From NCBI RefSeq assembly GCF_008042035.1, contig NZ_RDBL01000010.1, positions 18,091 through 82,090 of the forward strand: a stretch of 64,000 nucleotides of DNA, in the 5' to 3' direction. The translations under genes and the position numbers were made by a program. Shown here piece by piece: positions 55,601 through 64,000 of the stretch; the first letter of the stretch is position 1; the number at the start of each line of letters is the position of its first letter. The DNA comes from Streptomyces sp. col6. Lineage in GTDB: Bacteria; Actinomycetota; Actinomycetes; Streptomycetales; Streptomycetaceae. The notes beneath the pieces were generated by a model. That model searched no databases and was not told the DNA's origin. It saw only the letters and a list, made by a program, of their open reading frames with translations.

Positions 55601-58600
55601 CGCCGGGCACGGTGGGCGCGATCTACGTGGCCGGCGACCAGGTGTCCCTCGGCTACCTGGGCCGGCCCGGTCTCACCGCCGGGCGCTTCGTCGCCAACCC
55701 CTTCGCCGACGACGGCTCCCGGATGTACCACACGGGCGATCTGGCCCGCCGCACGCTCGACGGCGAGCTGGAGTTCGCGGGCCGCGCCGACGACCAGGTG
55801 CAGCTCAAGGGTTTCCGGATCGAGCTGGGCGAGGTCGAGGCGGCGGTCCGCGAGCTGGACGGTGTGGTCGACGTGGCCGTCACCCCGTCGGCCGACGGCG
55901 ACCAGCTCATCGCGCATGTCGTGGGCCGGGTCCCCGGCGACCTCGGCGCACTGCTCGCCGCGAAGCTGCCCGTGCACATGGTGCCCGGCCGGGTGCTGAC
56001 GGTCGACGCGCTGCCGCTCACGGTCAACGGCAAGCTCGACCGCAAGGCGCTGACCGCACAGGCCGCCACGCAGCCGGACAGCGTCCCCGCGCCCGCGGCC
56101 GACTCCGCGGTCGCCGCGCTGACCGCGGTCTTCGCCGAGGTACTGCCGGGCGCCGCCGTCGACGAGGACACCGACTTCTTCATGGCGGGCGGTGACAGCA
56201 TCGTCGCGATCACCGTCATCAACCGCGCCAGGGCGCTCGGACTGGCCATCGCGCCCCGGGACGTGTTCCTGTGCAAGACCCCGCGCGCCCTCGCCGAAGA
56301 GCTGCGCTCGCGCGCCCCGCGGACCGGCGCGCCCGATCGGTCCCGCCCGCAGGAGGGGCCGTTCGCACCGACGCCGATCATCCTGCGCCGACGCGAACTC
56401 GGCGGCACCCTCGACCGGTTCGCCCAGGCCCGGACGCTGGTGACGGACGAGGGGACCACGTTCGCCGGCATCGAGCGCGCCGCGAACGCCGTTGTGGCCG
56501 CCCACCCGGCCCTGCGCATGCGTCTGGACACCGCGCACGGCGTCTGGACACCGCACATCGGGCCTGCCCGCGAGATCACCGTCGTCCACGCGGACATCGG
56601 CGACGCCACACTCGCCGCCCACGACGCCGCCGCACACCTGAACGCCGAAACCGGCGAGGTCGTCGCGTTCACCTGGCCGGCCGCCACCCGGACCCTCGTC
56701 GTCACCGCGCACCACCTCGCGGTCGACACGGTGTCCTGGCTGATCCTCCTCGACGACCTGGCCACCGCTCTGCGCGGCGAGGACCTGCCGCCCGCGACCA
56801 CCTCCTACGCCGAGTACGCCGACGCGCTCACCGCGCAAGCCGCGCACTCCACCGAGGGCCTGGGCGACTGGATCACCGTGCTCGAAGCCCCCGCCGCCCT
56901 GCCCGCCGCCGGGGAGCTGCGCGAGACGACCGTGGTCCTCGACCCCGAGGTGAGCGACCGGGTGACCCGTACCGCGCCCGCCGCACTGGGCATCGGCCTG
57001 ACCGAACTGCTCTGCGGCGCCCTGCGTACGGCCCTGACGCACATCCAGCCCGAGCCCACCGACCTGGCGGTCGACCTGGAGCGCCACGGCCGGGTCCCGG
57101 CCCTCGACCACCACGACTACACCCGTACCGTCGGCTGGTTCACCTCCATCGCGCCCGTACGGCTCACCCCGCACACCGACCCCGTCGCGGCTGCCCGTGA
57201 GGTCGTGGCGCGCCAGCCCGACGAGCACGGGCACGTCGCCTACGGCCGGCTCCGGTACCTCAACCCGCAGACCGCGCCACTCCTGACCGCCCGCCCGCAG
57301 GTGCTGTTCAACTACCTCGGCCGGGGCGGCGAGTCCGACGCCCCGCAGATCACCGGCGGCGAGGGCGACAGCCCGTACGCCGTCGAGGTCAACGCCTGGA
57401 CCGACGCCGCCACCGGCAGCCTGCACGCCGCGTTCATCCTCGCCGACGGCATCCCCGACGAGATCACCGGGCACTGGCGCGCCGCCCTGGAGCGCCTCGC
57501 GGACACCGCCGCGACCGCCGAACGCACGGCACCGGTCACCCCGCTCCAGCGCGGCCTGTACTTCCAGGCCCAGCTGACCGGCGCGACCGGGCACTACGTC
57601 GCCCAGAGCTACTTCACCCTCGACCGGCGCCTCGACACCGACGCACTGGCCGACGCGATGGCGTACGTCATCGCGCGGCACCCGGTCGTCGGCGCCGGGT
57701 TCACCACCGACGACGACGGCAACCCGGTCCAGATCCTCCGGGCCGGCACCCGCGTCGGCGTCCGCACGGTCGACGCCGGGTCCGAGGCGGAGGCCGACGC
57801 GCTGCGCGCCCGGGACCGCGACACCGGGTTCGACCCCGGTGAGCCGCCCCTGATCCGGCTCACCGTGCTCCGCCTGCCCGACGGCCGCGACGGGCTGCTG
57901 CTCAGCTACCACCTGCTGCTGTGGGACGGCTGGTCGCGGGAGATCCTGCTGCGGGACCTCTTCGACGCCTACGCGACCCTCGTCGCGGGCGAACCCCTGA
58001 CCGACGCCACGCCCCGTACGCCCGGCTTCGAGGACTATGCCCGCGCGCTGGCCGCCAAGGACCCCGCCGTGTCGGAGCGGTTCTGGGCGGAGCACCTGAG
58101 CGGCCTCACCGGCCCGACGCTGCTCGCCGGCGCCCGGCCGCCCCGCACGGACGAGCTGCCGCACGCGCTCCTGCACACCCTGTCCGCCGAACTGTCCGAC
58201 TTGCTGCGGGACTCCGCCAAGGCGCACGGCGTCACCCTCAACACCCTGCTCACCGGGGCGTTCGGCCTGCTGCTCGGGGCACACACCGGCCGCGGCGACG
58301 CGGTGTTCGGCGTGACCGTCTCCGGACGCGACGGCGACGAGGACCTGTCCGGCATCGTCGGGGTCCTCCTCAACACCGTCCCCATGTGGACCCGCGCCCG
58401 GCCGCAGGACACGGCGGGCGAGTACCTGGCGAGCGTCCAGGCCGCCCGGGTCGAGGCCATGGAGCACGAGCACCTGGGACTCGGCGAGATCCAGCGCGCC
58501 GGCGGCCACGACACCCTGTTCGACAACCTCTTCGTGCTCCAGAACTTCCTGGACCTGGACGCCCTCGCCGGGATCAACGCCCGGCACGGCATCACCTCGG

Positions 58601-60591
58601 TACGGGCCGACGACTCGACGCACTTCCCGTTCACCTGGGTCGTCACGCCCGGCGACCGGCTCACCGTCAAGTTGGAGCACCGCGACGACGACTCCGCCGG
58701 CGCCCGCCGCCTCCTGGACGGCTACGTACGGTTGCTTGAGGACCTGGCACGGGCCACCGGCCCGCTCGGCGCCCTGCCGGGACTCGAACCGGCGCCCGAG
58801 CCCGCCGCCCGCACGGACGTCGGCACGGACACCGTCGTCGACCGCTTCGACCGGGCGGCCGACCGCCACCCCGACCGCGTCGCGCTCGTCGCCGGCGGTG
58901 CGGCCATGACGTTCGGGCAGCTCCGGGACCGCAGCCGTGAGGTGGCCGGGGTTCTCGCGGGACGGGGCATCGGACCGGAGAAGGCGGTGGGCATCGCCGT
59001 CCCGCGCTCCCTGGACTCCATCGTGGCGCTGTTCGCCGTGCTGCGCACCGGCGCCGCTTACGTGCCGCTGGAACTGGACCACCCGGACGAGCGGATCGCG
59101 GCGATCGTCGCGGACGCCAGGCCCGAGGTGACCCTCACCGTGAGCGCCGTCGCGCCCCGCCTCACCGGCGAACTGATCGAGCTGGACCGCCCGTTGCCCG
59201 CCGCCGAGCCGTACACCACCTTCGCCCCCGGCGACCCGGACCGGCTGCGGCACCCCGCGTACACGATCTACACCTCCGGCTCGACCGGCCGGCCCAAGGG
59301 TGTGGTGACCGAGTACGCCGGGCTCACCAACATGCTGGTCAACCACCAGCGCCGGATCTTCGAACCGGTCCTGGCGGAGCACGGGCACCGCACCTTCCGG
59401 ATCGCGCACACCGTGTCGTTCGCGTTCGACATGTCGTGGGAGGAACTGCTCTGGCTCGCCGACGGGCACGAGGTGCACATCTGCGACGAGGAACTGCGCC
59501 GCGACGCGCCCCGGCTCGTCGCGTACTGCCTCGGCCACGGCATCGACGTCATCAACGTGACCCCGACCTACGCGCAGCAACTGGTCGCCGAGGGGCTGCT
59601 CGACGACCCCGGGCGGCGGCCCGCGCTGGTGCTGCTCGGCGGCGAGGCCGTCACCCCGGGCCTGTGGCAGCGCCTCGCGGACACGGAGGGCACGGTCGGG
59701 TACAACCTCTACGGGCCCACCGAGTACACCATCAACACCCTCGGCGTCGGCACCTTCGAGTGCCAGGACCCGGTGGTGGGCGTGGCCATCGACAACACCG
59801 AGGTGTACGTCCTGGACCCGTGGCTGCGCCCGCTGCCCGACGGGGTCCCGGGGGAGCTGTACGTGGCAGGCGTCGGCATCGCGCGCGGCTACCTCGGACA
59901 GCCCGCCCAGACCTCCCACCGCTTCGTCGCCTGCCCGTTCGGCGCACCCGGCGAGCGCATGTACCGCACCGGCGACCTGGTCGTCCGGCGGCCCGACGGA
60001 AACCTCTCCTACCTCGGCCGCACCGACCAGCAGGTCAAGATCCGCGGGCACCGCGTCGAACCCGGCGAGGTCGAGGCCGCGTTCGCCGCGCACCCGGCGG
60101 TCCGGTTCGCCGCCGCTGTCGCCCAGCCGGACCCCCAGGTGGACGGGGCCCACCGGCTGGCCGCCTATCTGGTGCTCGACGGCGCCGATCTCGCGGCCGT
60201 CGCCGCCGAAGTGGGCGCCGCGCTCCCGGACTTCCTGCGCCCGTCCCACTACGCCGAGGTGGACAGCATCCCGCTCACCGTGAACGGCAAGGCCGACACC
60301 AAGGCCCTGCCGGAGCCCAAGCCGCTCGGTGTCCTGGCCGGGGCGGGGGAGCGCGCACCGGAGACGGAGACCGAGATCACGGTGTGCGAGTTCTTCGCCG
60401 AGGCGCTCGACCTGGACGACGACGAGGTGAGCGCGGTCAGCGACTTCGTCTCCCTCGGCGGACACTCCATGCTGGCGGTCCGGCTGATCGGACTGCTCCG
60501 GCGGGAGTACGGTCCAGTGATCACCATCCGCGACCTGCTCACCCTGCGAACCCCCGAAGCGATTGCCGGCCACCTCGATGAACACTCCTGA
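49693..60591 (+). CDS. cchH: Coelichelin synthetase CchH, A-T-E-C-A-T-E-C-A-T NRPS
   Basis: 3632 residues. A region of about 120 residues that may be a condensation-domain remnant precedes A1 (about 125-620), T1 Ser679, E1 (HHVVVDGVS near 848), C2 (HHIVADGWS near 1325), A2 (about 1625-2120), T2 Ser2169, E2 (HHLAVDTVS near 2340), C3 ([10 protein letters not shown] near 2739), A3 (about 3045-3530) and T3 Ser3592. My reading of the pocket residues is DINYWGGIGK (formyl-hydroxyOrn), DFWNIGMVHK (Thr) and DMENLGLINK (hydroxyOrn), the set known for coelichelin. E1 and E2 fit D-formyl-hydroxyOrn and D-allo-Thr. There is no thioesterase; coelichelin has four residues from three modules, so module 1 is thought to be used twice. 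Oddities: E2 has DT for DG, and C3 has Tyr for the first His. GGAG precedes the ATG. Confidence 0.97.
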   Translation: MSEPSGHHVRLSPRGLADLRRRTGDRDDRTLTEACAIGLAYWASGRSPEGIDLTPATLFADVLAWADNGGTAPAGWQVGADGRSIALPDGVAREDAQLALDDLADFPGRPLGTIAPSGPATRTEELARWNDTGADRDRPTIVEMFREQARSRPDAVAIVDEHRTLTYRQAAGLSAQLAHHLVARGLTAEQVVGISLGRSAEMVIGLLGVLQAGCAFVPLDPLWPAARRAVVAEDARIALQLNTSGEQTTGEPEAVGVDLDDWAFAAHPADPPAVAVAGEALAYVIFTSGSTGRPKGAMIRHEAISERLLWQSREILGFGHDDASLFKAPLSFDISVNEIFLPLVTGARLVVLRPGGERDPHHLLSVIAEHRVTFTYLVSSMLDVLLEMTGESGRLDSLRHVWCGGELLTPELYERFRTRLDIPLYHGYGPAETTIGVSHVIYRGEAERLSTSIGRANPNTQLYVLDDELRPVPVGVGGELYAGGLLLGRGYVNAPGLTASRFVANPFAQDGSRLYRTGDLARFLPDGSLDFLGRADNQIKIRGMRLEIEDVEAGLAEHPRVRHTCVVARKNTAGGTYLVAYVIPAAGHEELTPDDVRVWAEAHLVEYMVPTHTVVLDAFPLTANGKTDRAALPEPVLAGGPLTEPATDDERTVCAAAAEVLRLDAVGVDQDFFRLGGDSILAISLLSALRRSGLHVTARQIFTHSVIGELAAVASREDVLTARDDDEPTGPVVGTPIVRWLGETTDAIDGFVQSVVLNTPADLTAGALDDILTAVVRRHDMLRARLVRGEHWGFDIPAANGAVAAWEESDEPLDACVARATAGLDPDHGVMLRSVWRREARQLVLVAHHVVVDGVSWRVLTEDLATAWEQSAAGAPVLLPREGTSFRRWAGLLDRTGFDADRDHYARPLPGPDGPLGRRPLSEDDTVAREHERTFTLGPATTSALLGEIPARFHAGVNDVLLTGLAVALARWRRDRGRDQTFAHIELEGHGREGQAVADTAGFEPDLSRTVGWFTTLFPVTVDPGAAADLTDPRYLAAALKAVKEDLARVPHNGLSYGTLRHLHGTVASAPAPQVLFNYLGRFDAGTGGDWQFAGTTGQLGEKRDPRMRLPRALEFNAIAEPDASGAYGLATTVSWPEGVFTDEDIDTLGGYFQDALTALAALDGGGHSPSDFAPVPLTQADVDALDGPALRDILPLTPLQEGLYFHSVFDDDSAGSYVEQQLLTLEGEVDPGRLAAAATRLLALYPNLAARFVALADGRVVSVLESGTEAPFTVLDRPGITDEEIRGLAERDRRAGFDLAAGPLMRYTLVRGGPGRTVLVQTVHHIVADGWSVPPMLRALLAEYHRPGAAYRAGGFPDYVRLLAGLDDEESDRVWGEQLAGLPGPSLVAEGHTPSDGFADTAVEPAHDIDSAARAAGVPLSVAVHSAWAVTLGGLLHRDDVVFGSTVSGRDAEVPGIADMVGLLINTIPVRARWDASSTAGDLLASVRDHQSAVLAHQHVSLARIGRLAGAAARFDTLVVFDIATDVAALRGPDDELVVAGIVNEGAPHYPLTLVVERASDGRPRFNLIYDGALLREPGARRILDTFTRTLTGLLTRPGTPVVELATEDTAPLAPSTPTTLSALFDAAARRDPAATAVTRCGLDGTTDSLTYGELAAAKDRLAATLRAAGVRPGLRVAVAVPRSLEQVTALIAIVSAGGAYVPLDQAYPDERLEYILGDAAPQAVLVGPDERERFTGLLERAGVPARVLVLGDEPAETGGTPEASAGPAPHDPAYVIYTSGSTGRPKGVVVPHLSVVALLAHTRADMDFGPDDVWVQFHSYSFDFAVWELWGALAHGGQLLVPDYGLTRSPVDFHRLVCERGVTVLNQTPSAFYQFIEADRHAGERATALRRIIFGGEALDPVRLRGWVERYGTGSPELVNMYGITETTVHVTHRVLTDEDFGADVSPIGGPVPGLTTYLLDDRLRPVPPGTVGAIYVAGDQVSLGYLGRPGLTAGRFVANPFADDGSRMYHTGDLARRTLDGELEFAGRADDQVQLKGFRIELGEVEAAVRELDGVVDVAVTPSADGDQLIAHVVGRVPGDLGALLAAKLPVHMVPGRVLTVDALPLTVNGKLDRKALTAQAATQPDSVPAPAADSAVAALTAVFAEVLPGAAVDEDTDFFMAGGDSIVAITVINRARALGLAIAPRDVFLCKTPRALAEELRSRAPRTGAPDRSRPQEGPFAPTPIILRRRELGGTLDRFAQARTLVTDEGTTFAGIERAANAVVAAHPALRMRLDTAHGVWTPHIGPAREITVVHADIGDATLAAHDAAAHLNAETGEVVAFTWPAATRTLVVTAHHLAVDTVSWLILLDDLATALRGEDLPPATTSYAEYADALTAQAAHSTEGLGDWITVLEAPAALPAAGELRETTVVLDPEVSDRVTRTAPAALGIGLTELLCGALRTALTHIQPEPTDLAVDLERHGRVPALDHHDYTRTVGWFTSIAPVRLTPHTDPVAAAREVVARQPDEHGHVAYGRLRYLNPQTAPLLTARPQVLFNYLGRGGESDAPQITGGEGDSPYAVEVNAWTDAATGSLHAAFILADGIPDEITGHWRAALERLADTAATAERTAPVTPLQRGLYFQAQLTGATGHYVAQSYFTLDRRLDTDALADAMAYVIARHPVVGAGFTTDDDGNPVQILRAGTRVGVRTVDAGSEAEADALRARDRDTGFDPGEPPLIRLTVLRLPDGRDGLLLSYHLLLWDGWSREILLRDLFDAYATLVAGEPLTDATPRTPGFEDYARALAAKDPAVSERFWAEHLSGLTGPTLLAGARPPRTDELPHALLHTLSAELSDLLRDSAKAHGVTLNTLLTGAFGLLLGAHTGRGDAVFGVTVSGRDGDEDLSGIVGVLLNTVPMWTRARPQDTAGEYLASVQAARVEAMEHEHLGLGEIQRAGGHDTLFDNLFVLQNFLDLDALAGINARHGITSVRADDSTHFPFTWVVTPGDRLTVKLEHRDDDSAGARRLLDGYVRLLEDLARATGPLGALPGLEPAPEPAARTDVGTDTVVDRFDRAADRHPDRVALVAGGAAMTFGQLRDRSREVAGVLAGRGIGPEKAVGIAVPRSLDSIVALFAVLRTGAAYVPLELDHPDERIAAIVADARPEVTLTVSAVAPRLTGELIELDRPLPAAEPYTTFAPGDPDRLRHPAYTIYTSGSTGRPKGVVTEYAGLTNMLVNHQRRIFEPVLAEHGHRTFRIAHTVSFAFDMSWEELLWLADGHEVHICDEELRRDAPRLVAYCLGHGIDVINVTPTYAQQLVAEGLLDDPGRRPALVLLGGEAVTPGLWQRLADTEGTVGYNLYGPTEYTINTLGVGTFECQDPVVGVAIDNTEVYVLDPWLRPLPDGVPGELYVAGVGIARGYLGQPAQTSHRFVACPFGAPGERMYRTGDLVVRRPDGNLSYLGRTDQQVKIRGHRVEPGEVEAAFAAHPAVRFAAAVAQPDPQVDGAHRLAAYLVLDGADLAAVAAEVGAALPDFLRPSHYAEVDSIPLTVNGKADTKALPEPKPLGVLAGAGERAPETETEITVCEFFAEALDLDDDEVSAVSDFVSLGGHSMLAVRLIGLLRREYGPVITIRDLLTLRTPEAIAGHLDEHS

Positions 60592-62278
60592 CACCCCCCG
60601 GCCCCGCCAGGGCGCCGCCATCCTGCGCACCGCACTGCGGCGCAATGTCGGCGCCATGGCCTGGGGCACCGTTCTCATGGGCCTCTACCAGGCCGGGGAG
60701 ACCGCGTTCCCGATCGCGCTCGGCCTGATCGTGGAACACACCCTGCAACACCGCAGCCCCACCGCGCTCGGCCTGTCGATCGGCGCGCTGGCCGTGATCA
60801 TCACGACCGTCTCGCTGTCCTGGCGGTTCGGGATGCGCATCCTGCAGAAGGCCAACACGACCGAGGCGCACCGCTGGCGGGTGCTGGTCGCCGCCTGCGG
60901 TCTCCAGCCGGTCGCCCGCGACGTCGACCTGAAGTCCGGTGAGGTCCTGACCATCGCCACCGAGGACGCCGACCAGACCGCCGACATCATCGAGGTGGTG
61001 CCGCTGCTGATCAGTTCGCTGGTCGCGGTCCTGGTCGCTGCCGTCGCGCTCGGGCTCGCCGACGTACGGCTCGGGCTGCTGGTGATCGTGGGTACCGTGG
61101 CGATCCTGTCCGTGCTGAGCGTGATGTCCCGGCGGATCGGCGCCAGTACGCAGGAGCAGCAGGCCAGGGTCGCGCGCGCCGGTGCCAAGGTCGCGGATCT
61201 GATCACCGGTCTGCGCCCGCTGCACGGTTTCGGCGGCAACCACGCCGCGTTCCGCTCCTACCGCCGGGTCAGCACCGAGGCCAAGGAGCAGTCGGTCACC
61301 GTCGCCCGGGTGAACGGGGTGTACGCGGGCACCGCGCTGGCCCTCAACGCGGGCCTTGCCACCGCTGTCTCCCTGACGGCCGGGTACCTGGCCTTCGCCG
61401 GGCACATCAACATCGGCGAGCTCGTCATGGCCGTGGGCCTGGCGCAGTTCATCATGGAACCGCTCAAGCTGTTCTCGGAGATGCCCAAGTACGTGATGAT
61501 GGCGCGCGCTTCGGCCGAGCGCATGGCTCTGGTGCTGTCCGCGCCGCCGGTCACCACGCCCGGGACCGGGCGCCCCGAGCCGGGCGGGTCGCTGAAGATC
61601 GACGGCCTCCGCCACGGGGTGCTGCGCGGCGTCACGTTCGAGGTGGGCGCCGGGGAGTTCGTGGCCGTCGCCGCCTACCAGCCGCGCGCGGCGGCCGACT
61701 TCGCCTCGGTCCTCGCCCTGGGCGTCCCGCCGGAGGCGTACGAGGGAGTGGTGCGGGTCGGCGGGCAGGACCTCGCGGAGCTGTCGGCCGAGGCCGTCCG
61801 GGAACACCTGTTGGTGAACCCGTACGACGGGGAGATCTTCGCCGGCACCCTCCGTACGAACATCGACCCGACGGGCACCAGCACCCTGCTGCCCGAAGCC
61901 GTCGAGGCGTCCATGCTGACCGACGTGGTCGCCCTCCACCGCGAGGGCCTCGACTACGCCATCCGCGACCGCGGCGCGAACCTCTCCGGGGGCCAGCGTC
62001 AGCGCCTCTCGCTGGCCCGCGCCCTGGCCGCCGACTCCGAGATCCTGGTGCTCCACAACCCGACCACGGCCGTCGACGCGGTGACCGAACAGCTCATCGC
62101 CCGCAACATCGCGAAGCTGCGCCGGGGCCGGACCACCGTGGTCATCACCAGCAGCCCGGCCGTCCTGGACGCCGCCGACCGGGTCCTAGTCCTGGACGAC
62201 GGCGTCATCACGGGGGAGGACACCCACCGCAACCTGCTGTCCACGGACGAGGCGTACTGCCTGGCCGTGGCGCGCTGA
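60578..62278 (+). CDS. cchI: ABC exporter half CchI (intact signature, lost Walker motifs)
   Basis: About 566-residue half-exporter: six-helix TM domain (about 25-310) and an ATPase domain. The signature LSGGQRQR (about 469) and D-loop region are intact. At the Walker A position it reads [13 protein letters not shown] with no Gly-Lys-Ser/Thr; Walker B is ILVLHNPT, with His and Asn in place of Asp and Glu; the Q-loop has Asn (LVNPYDGEI); the H-loop reads VVITSSPA without His. It cannot hydrolyse ATP alone and complements CchG. The ATG at 60578 overlaps the end of cchH by 14 nt. Its stop is 1 nt from that of the convergent cchJ. Confidence 0.92.
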   Translation: MNTPDTPRPRQGAAILRTALRRNVGAMAWGTVLMGLYQAGETAFPIALGLIVEHTLQHRSPTALGLSIGALAVIITTVSLSWRFGMRILQKANTTEAHRWRVLVAACGLQPVARDVDLKSGEVLTIATEDADQTADIIEVVPLLISSLVAVLVAAVALGLADVRLGLLVIVGTVAILSVLSVMSRRIGASTQEQQARVARAGAKVADLITGLRPLHGFGGNHAAFRSYRRVSTEAKEQSVTVARVNGVYAGTALALNAGLATAVSLTAGYLAFAGHINIGELVMAVGLAQFIMEPLKLFSEMPKYVMMARASAERMALVLSAPPVTTPGTGRPEPGGSLKIDGLRHGVLRGVTFEVGAGEFVAVAAYQPRAAADFASVLALGVPPEAYEGVVRVGGQDLAELSAEAVREHLLVNPYDGEIFAGTLRTNIDPTGTSTLLPEAVEASMLTDVVALHREGLDYAIRDRGANLSGGQRQRLSLARALAADSEILVLHNPTTAVDAVTEQLIARNIAKLRRGRTTVVITSSPAVLDAADRVLVLDDGVITGEDTHRNLLSTDEAYCLAVAR

Positions 62279-62279
62279 C

Positions 62280-63401
62280 TCAGGCGAGCGCCCAGGCGAC
62301 GTCCCGGAGCATCGCGTGCCGCCAGCCCGCGCGGTCGTGATCCGAGGCGGAACGCGACACGCGTACGGCCGCCCCGGCCTGCTCGGTCAGGGCCTCGACC
62401 GCCGCGCAGTGGGGGAGCATCCGCGTCTCGTGCTCCCCCACGTCGAACGCGATCCGCAGCCCCGACAGGTCGGGGCGCTCCCGCAGCCGGCCGGCGAGGG
62501 CGCCGCCCAGCGGGCCGTCCAGCAGGTCCGTACGGGCCGCGCAGTCGGGGGCCCACCAGAAGGAGCCCGACTGGCAGGCGACCCGGGACACCAGCTCCGG
62601 GAACTCCAACGCGGCGTACAGGGCGCTGAGTCCGCCGAGGCTCTGCCCCGCGACCACCAGCGTGCCCGGGTCGGCGGGCACCCCGGAATCCGCCACCAGC
62701 GGCAGGAGTTCGTCGCGGACCGCCTCCCACAGTTCCGGCCGGCACGTGAACTCGCCCACGCGGTCCTTGGCCGGCAGGAAGACGAGCGTCACCGGCGGCA
62801 GCGCCCCGTCGGCGACGGCCGCCTCGAACGCGGTCATGGCCGGGTGCAGATACAGCCAGTCGTCCCCGTCGAGCAGCAGCACCACGGGCCCGCCGCCGGC
62901 CACCGGGTGGACGCGCACCGTGCGGCGCCCGCCGAGCCGCGCGGACGCCCAGCGCAGCCGGGTGCTGGGGACGGGCAGCACGTCGTCCGCGCCGACCAGG
63001 GGCCAGTAGGGCTGTGCCGGTGCGTCCGGGGTGACCGCGATCGAGCGGTCGCCACCGGCGGCGGACGGGTTGAACGGGTCGGCGTATGCCCCCTCGTCCG
63101 TGATGAACCGGTAGGTCACCCGCAGCCGCGCGGGCATCGCCACCTCCGCGTACCAGCAGTCAGTGACGCCCCACCGGCGCAGCGGCGACGGCTCCCGCGA
63201 CCAGCTCTCGAAGGCCAGGTCCGCCGGGCCGCCGCGCCGGAGGAACAGCGTCACCCAGCCGCCGTCCTCGCCGGGCCGGGACGCGGGCGTCCTGGCCGCC
63301 GCCCAGAACGCCTCGGTACCCGGTTCGCCGGGCAGCCCGAAGGCGGCGAAGGGGCTCTCGGTGGCGGCCACGAGCTGATCCTTGCGATCACCGGGGGGCA
63401 T
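62280..63401 (-). CDS. cchJ: Fes-type siderophore esterase CchJ
   Basis: 373-residue enterochelin-esterase-like protein. An N-terminal beta-sandwich (about 25-160, with WVTLFLRRGGPADLAFESW and FITDEGAYADPFNP) precedes an alpha/beta hydrolase domain with LLLDGDDWL, nucleophile Ser in AGQSLGG (about 253), acidic FDVGEHE and catalytic His in HDRAGWRHAML. In coelichelin production it has been proposed to help release or process the peptide, given the lack of a thioesterase in CchH; iron release by hydrolysis is the family role. The ATG at 63401 has AAGGAG 8 nt upstream. It is convergent with cchI and divergent from cchK. Confidence 0.93.
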   Translation of the reverse strand: MPPGDRKDQLVAATESPFAAFGLPGEPGTEAFWAAARTPASRPGEDGGWVTLFLRRGGPADLAFESWSREPSPLRRWGVTDCWYAEVAMPARLRVTYRFITDEGAYADPFNPSAAGGDRSIAVTPDAPAQPYWPLVGADDVLPVPSTRLRWASARLGGRRTVRVHPVAGGGPVVLLLDGDDWLYLHPAMTAFEAAVADGALPPVTLVFLPAKDRVGEFTCRPELWEAVRDELLPLVADSGVPADPGTLVVAGQSLGGLSALYAALEFPELVSRVACQSGSFWWAPDCAARTDLLDGPLGGALAGRLRERPDLSGLRIAFDVGEHETRMLPHCAAVEALTEQAGAAVRVSRSASDHDRAGWRHAMLRDVAWALA

Positions 63402-63451
63402 GAGGGGTCTCCTTGTGCAGAGGGAAAGGAAAAGGCTAAGCTCACGATCGG

Positions 63452-63470
63452 TTAGGGGAGCCTAACCTAA
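63452..63470. promoter_or_regulatory. Iron box, cchJ / cchK divergent promoters
   Basis: TTAGGGGAGCCTAACCTAA, 15 of 19 to consensus. It sits midway between the two divergent starts (51 bp to cchJ, 35 bp to cchK) and could repress both. Confidence 0.85.
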
Positions 63471-63504
63471 GCTTGTTTTTCCTTGATGAGGAGGCCCTGC
63501 CCGC

Positions 63505-63717
63505 ATGAGCACCAACCCGTTCGACGACCCCGAAGGCCGTTTCCTGGTCCTGGCGAACGACGAGGGCCAGCACTCCCTGTGGCCGTCCTTCGCCGAGGTG
63601 CCCGGGGGCTGGACGGTCGCCTTCGAGGAGAACACACGCGAGGCGTGCCTGGAGTACGTAGAGGCCAACTGGACCGATCTGCGGCCCCGTTCGCTCGCCG
63701 CGTCGATGGACGCCTGA
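63505..63717 (+). CDS. cchK: MbtH-like protein CchK
   Basis: 70 residues, the full length of the family. Conserved motif [19 protein letters not shown], then the end [11 protein letters not shown]. MbtH proteins bind and activate NRPS adenylation domains. This is the only one in the window, so it may serve both CchH and the NRPS at 29513. GAGGAG lies 10 nt upstream of the ATG. Confidence 0.96.
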   Translation: MSTNPFDDPEGRFLVLANDEGQHSLWPSFAEVPGGWTVAFEENTREACLEYVEANWTDLRPRSLAASMDA

Positions 63718-63790
63718 CCTCCGTAACGACAGCTCCGGCGGGACGGCCCGCCGGAACGTTCCTGCCCTGTGGCACCGAGGAAGGACCGTC

Positions 63791-64000
63791 TTGACCACGG
63801 CCGCGCCGCGCCCCGTACCCCTGCCCTCCCCTTCGCTCCAGCGGGCGCCGCGCGTCCGGACCGCCGGGTCCGGCGACGCGGCCGCGCTCGCGGAGCTGTC
63901 CCGGCCGTTCGCACGCGCCGGCGCCCTGCGCGAGCGGCCCGATTCCCTCTACGCGGCCCGCGCCGCCGAATTCCTGGTGGCGGTGGGGCGGGACGGCGGC
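63791..64000 (+). CDS. GNAT acetyltransferase, N-acetylglutamate-synthase-like (partial)
   Basis: The 3' end lies outside the window; 70 codons are visible. The TTG at 63791 has AGGAAGGA 5 nt upstream. After a Pro-rich lead of about 22 residues it reads VRTAGSGDAAALAEL, then FARAGALRERPDSLY and EFLVAVGRDGG. This matches the start of the GNAT fold in stand-alone ArgA-like enzymes (pattern: RxAxxxDxxxLxxL, LRPRSxxELY, FxVAExDG). If correct it could raise ornithine supply, which this locus consumes. The identification rests on the N-terminal third only. Confidence 0.55.
   Translation, partial: MTTAAPRPVPLPSPSLQRAPRVRTAGSGDAAALAELSRPFARAGALRERPDSLYAARAAEFLVAVGRDGG

Noticed and set aside
49633..60678. 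Open reading frame of over 3600 codons antisense to cchH
   Set aside because: The same composition effect; no recognisable domain.

Overview
High-GC actinobacterial DNA with very strong G/C bias at third codon positions, many GTG starts, stop/start overlaps of 4 nt, and DtxR/DmdR-type iron boxes. The gene content fits a Streptomyces chromosome. The clearest evidence is a complete coelichelin locus, cchA to cchK. The specificity residues I read from its three NRPS adenylation domains are those known for coelichelin: DINYWGGIGK for formyl-hydroxyornithine, DFWNIGMVHK for Thr and DMENLGLINK for hydroxyornithine.

Layout. (1) 1-8.2 kb, stress and redox genes: a Tat-exported alpha/beta hydrolase, a DUF1345 membrane protein, a B-class Dyp peroxidase, a Clp/Hsp100 ATPase, a 58-residue polar protein and a YdeP-like molybdopterin oxidoreductase. 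(2) 8.2-13.7 kb: a CitAB-like two-component system, divergent from a NitT/TauT-type ABC importer. (3) 13.7-17.8 kb: an iron-box-controlled Fe-siderophore importer (lipoprotein, two FecCD permeases, ATPase) with no biosynthetic genes. (4) 17.9-22.6 kb, ordinary genes: a small secreted protein with a tendamistat-like cysteine pattern, an acyl-CoA oxidase-like dehydrogenase, a methyltransferase with a divergent TetR regulator, and a PlsC acyltransferase. (5) 22.7-40.9 kb: a second siderophore locus I cannot assign to a known product. It holds an isochorismate synthase, a free-standing aryl carrier protein, a siderophore-interacting ferric reductase, a complete importer, a 3322-residue NRPS (starter C-A-T-E-C-A-T-E-C) and an MFS exporter. 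(6) 41.0-63.7 kb: the coelichelin locus. (7) The right edge cuts a GNAT gene resembling N-acetylglutamate synthase.

How the parts work together. At least nine iron-box-like 19-bp sites lie in front of the siderophore transcription units, so loci 3, 5 and 6 are probably derepressed together when iron is scarce. CchB and CchA make hydroxy- and formyl-hydroxyornithine. CchH, with the MbtH protein CchK, assembles the peptide, and CchJ is the Fes-type esterase. CchC-F import the ferric complex. CchG and CchI look like two halves of one exporter: each has lost the ATPase motifs that the other keeps. The unassigned NRPS starts with an EntF-like aryl-accepting condensation domain and ends in a condensation domain with no following module. 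CchH starts without a usable condensation domain. Neither has a thioesterase. The second NRPS could therefore make its own catechol peptide, or pass a chain to CchH to give a mixed catechol-hydroxamate product. The 2,3-dihydroxybenzoate pathway is incomplete here: only the isochorismate synthase and the carrier protein are present.

Limits: everything is read by eye from sequence. Domain borders are approximate, and TM counts, database matches and expression were not computed.
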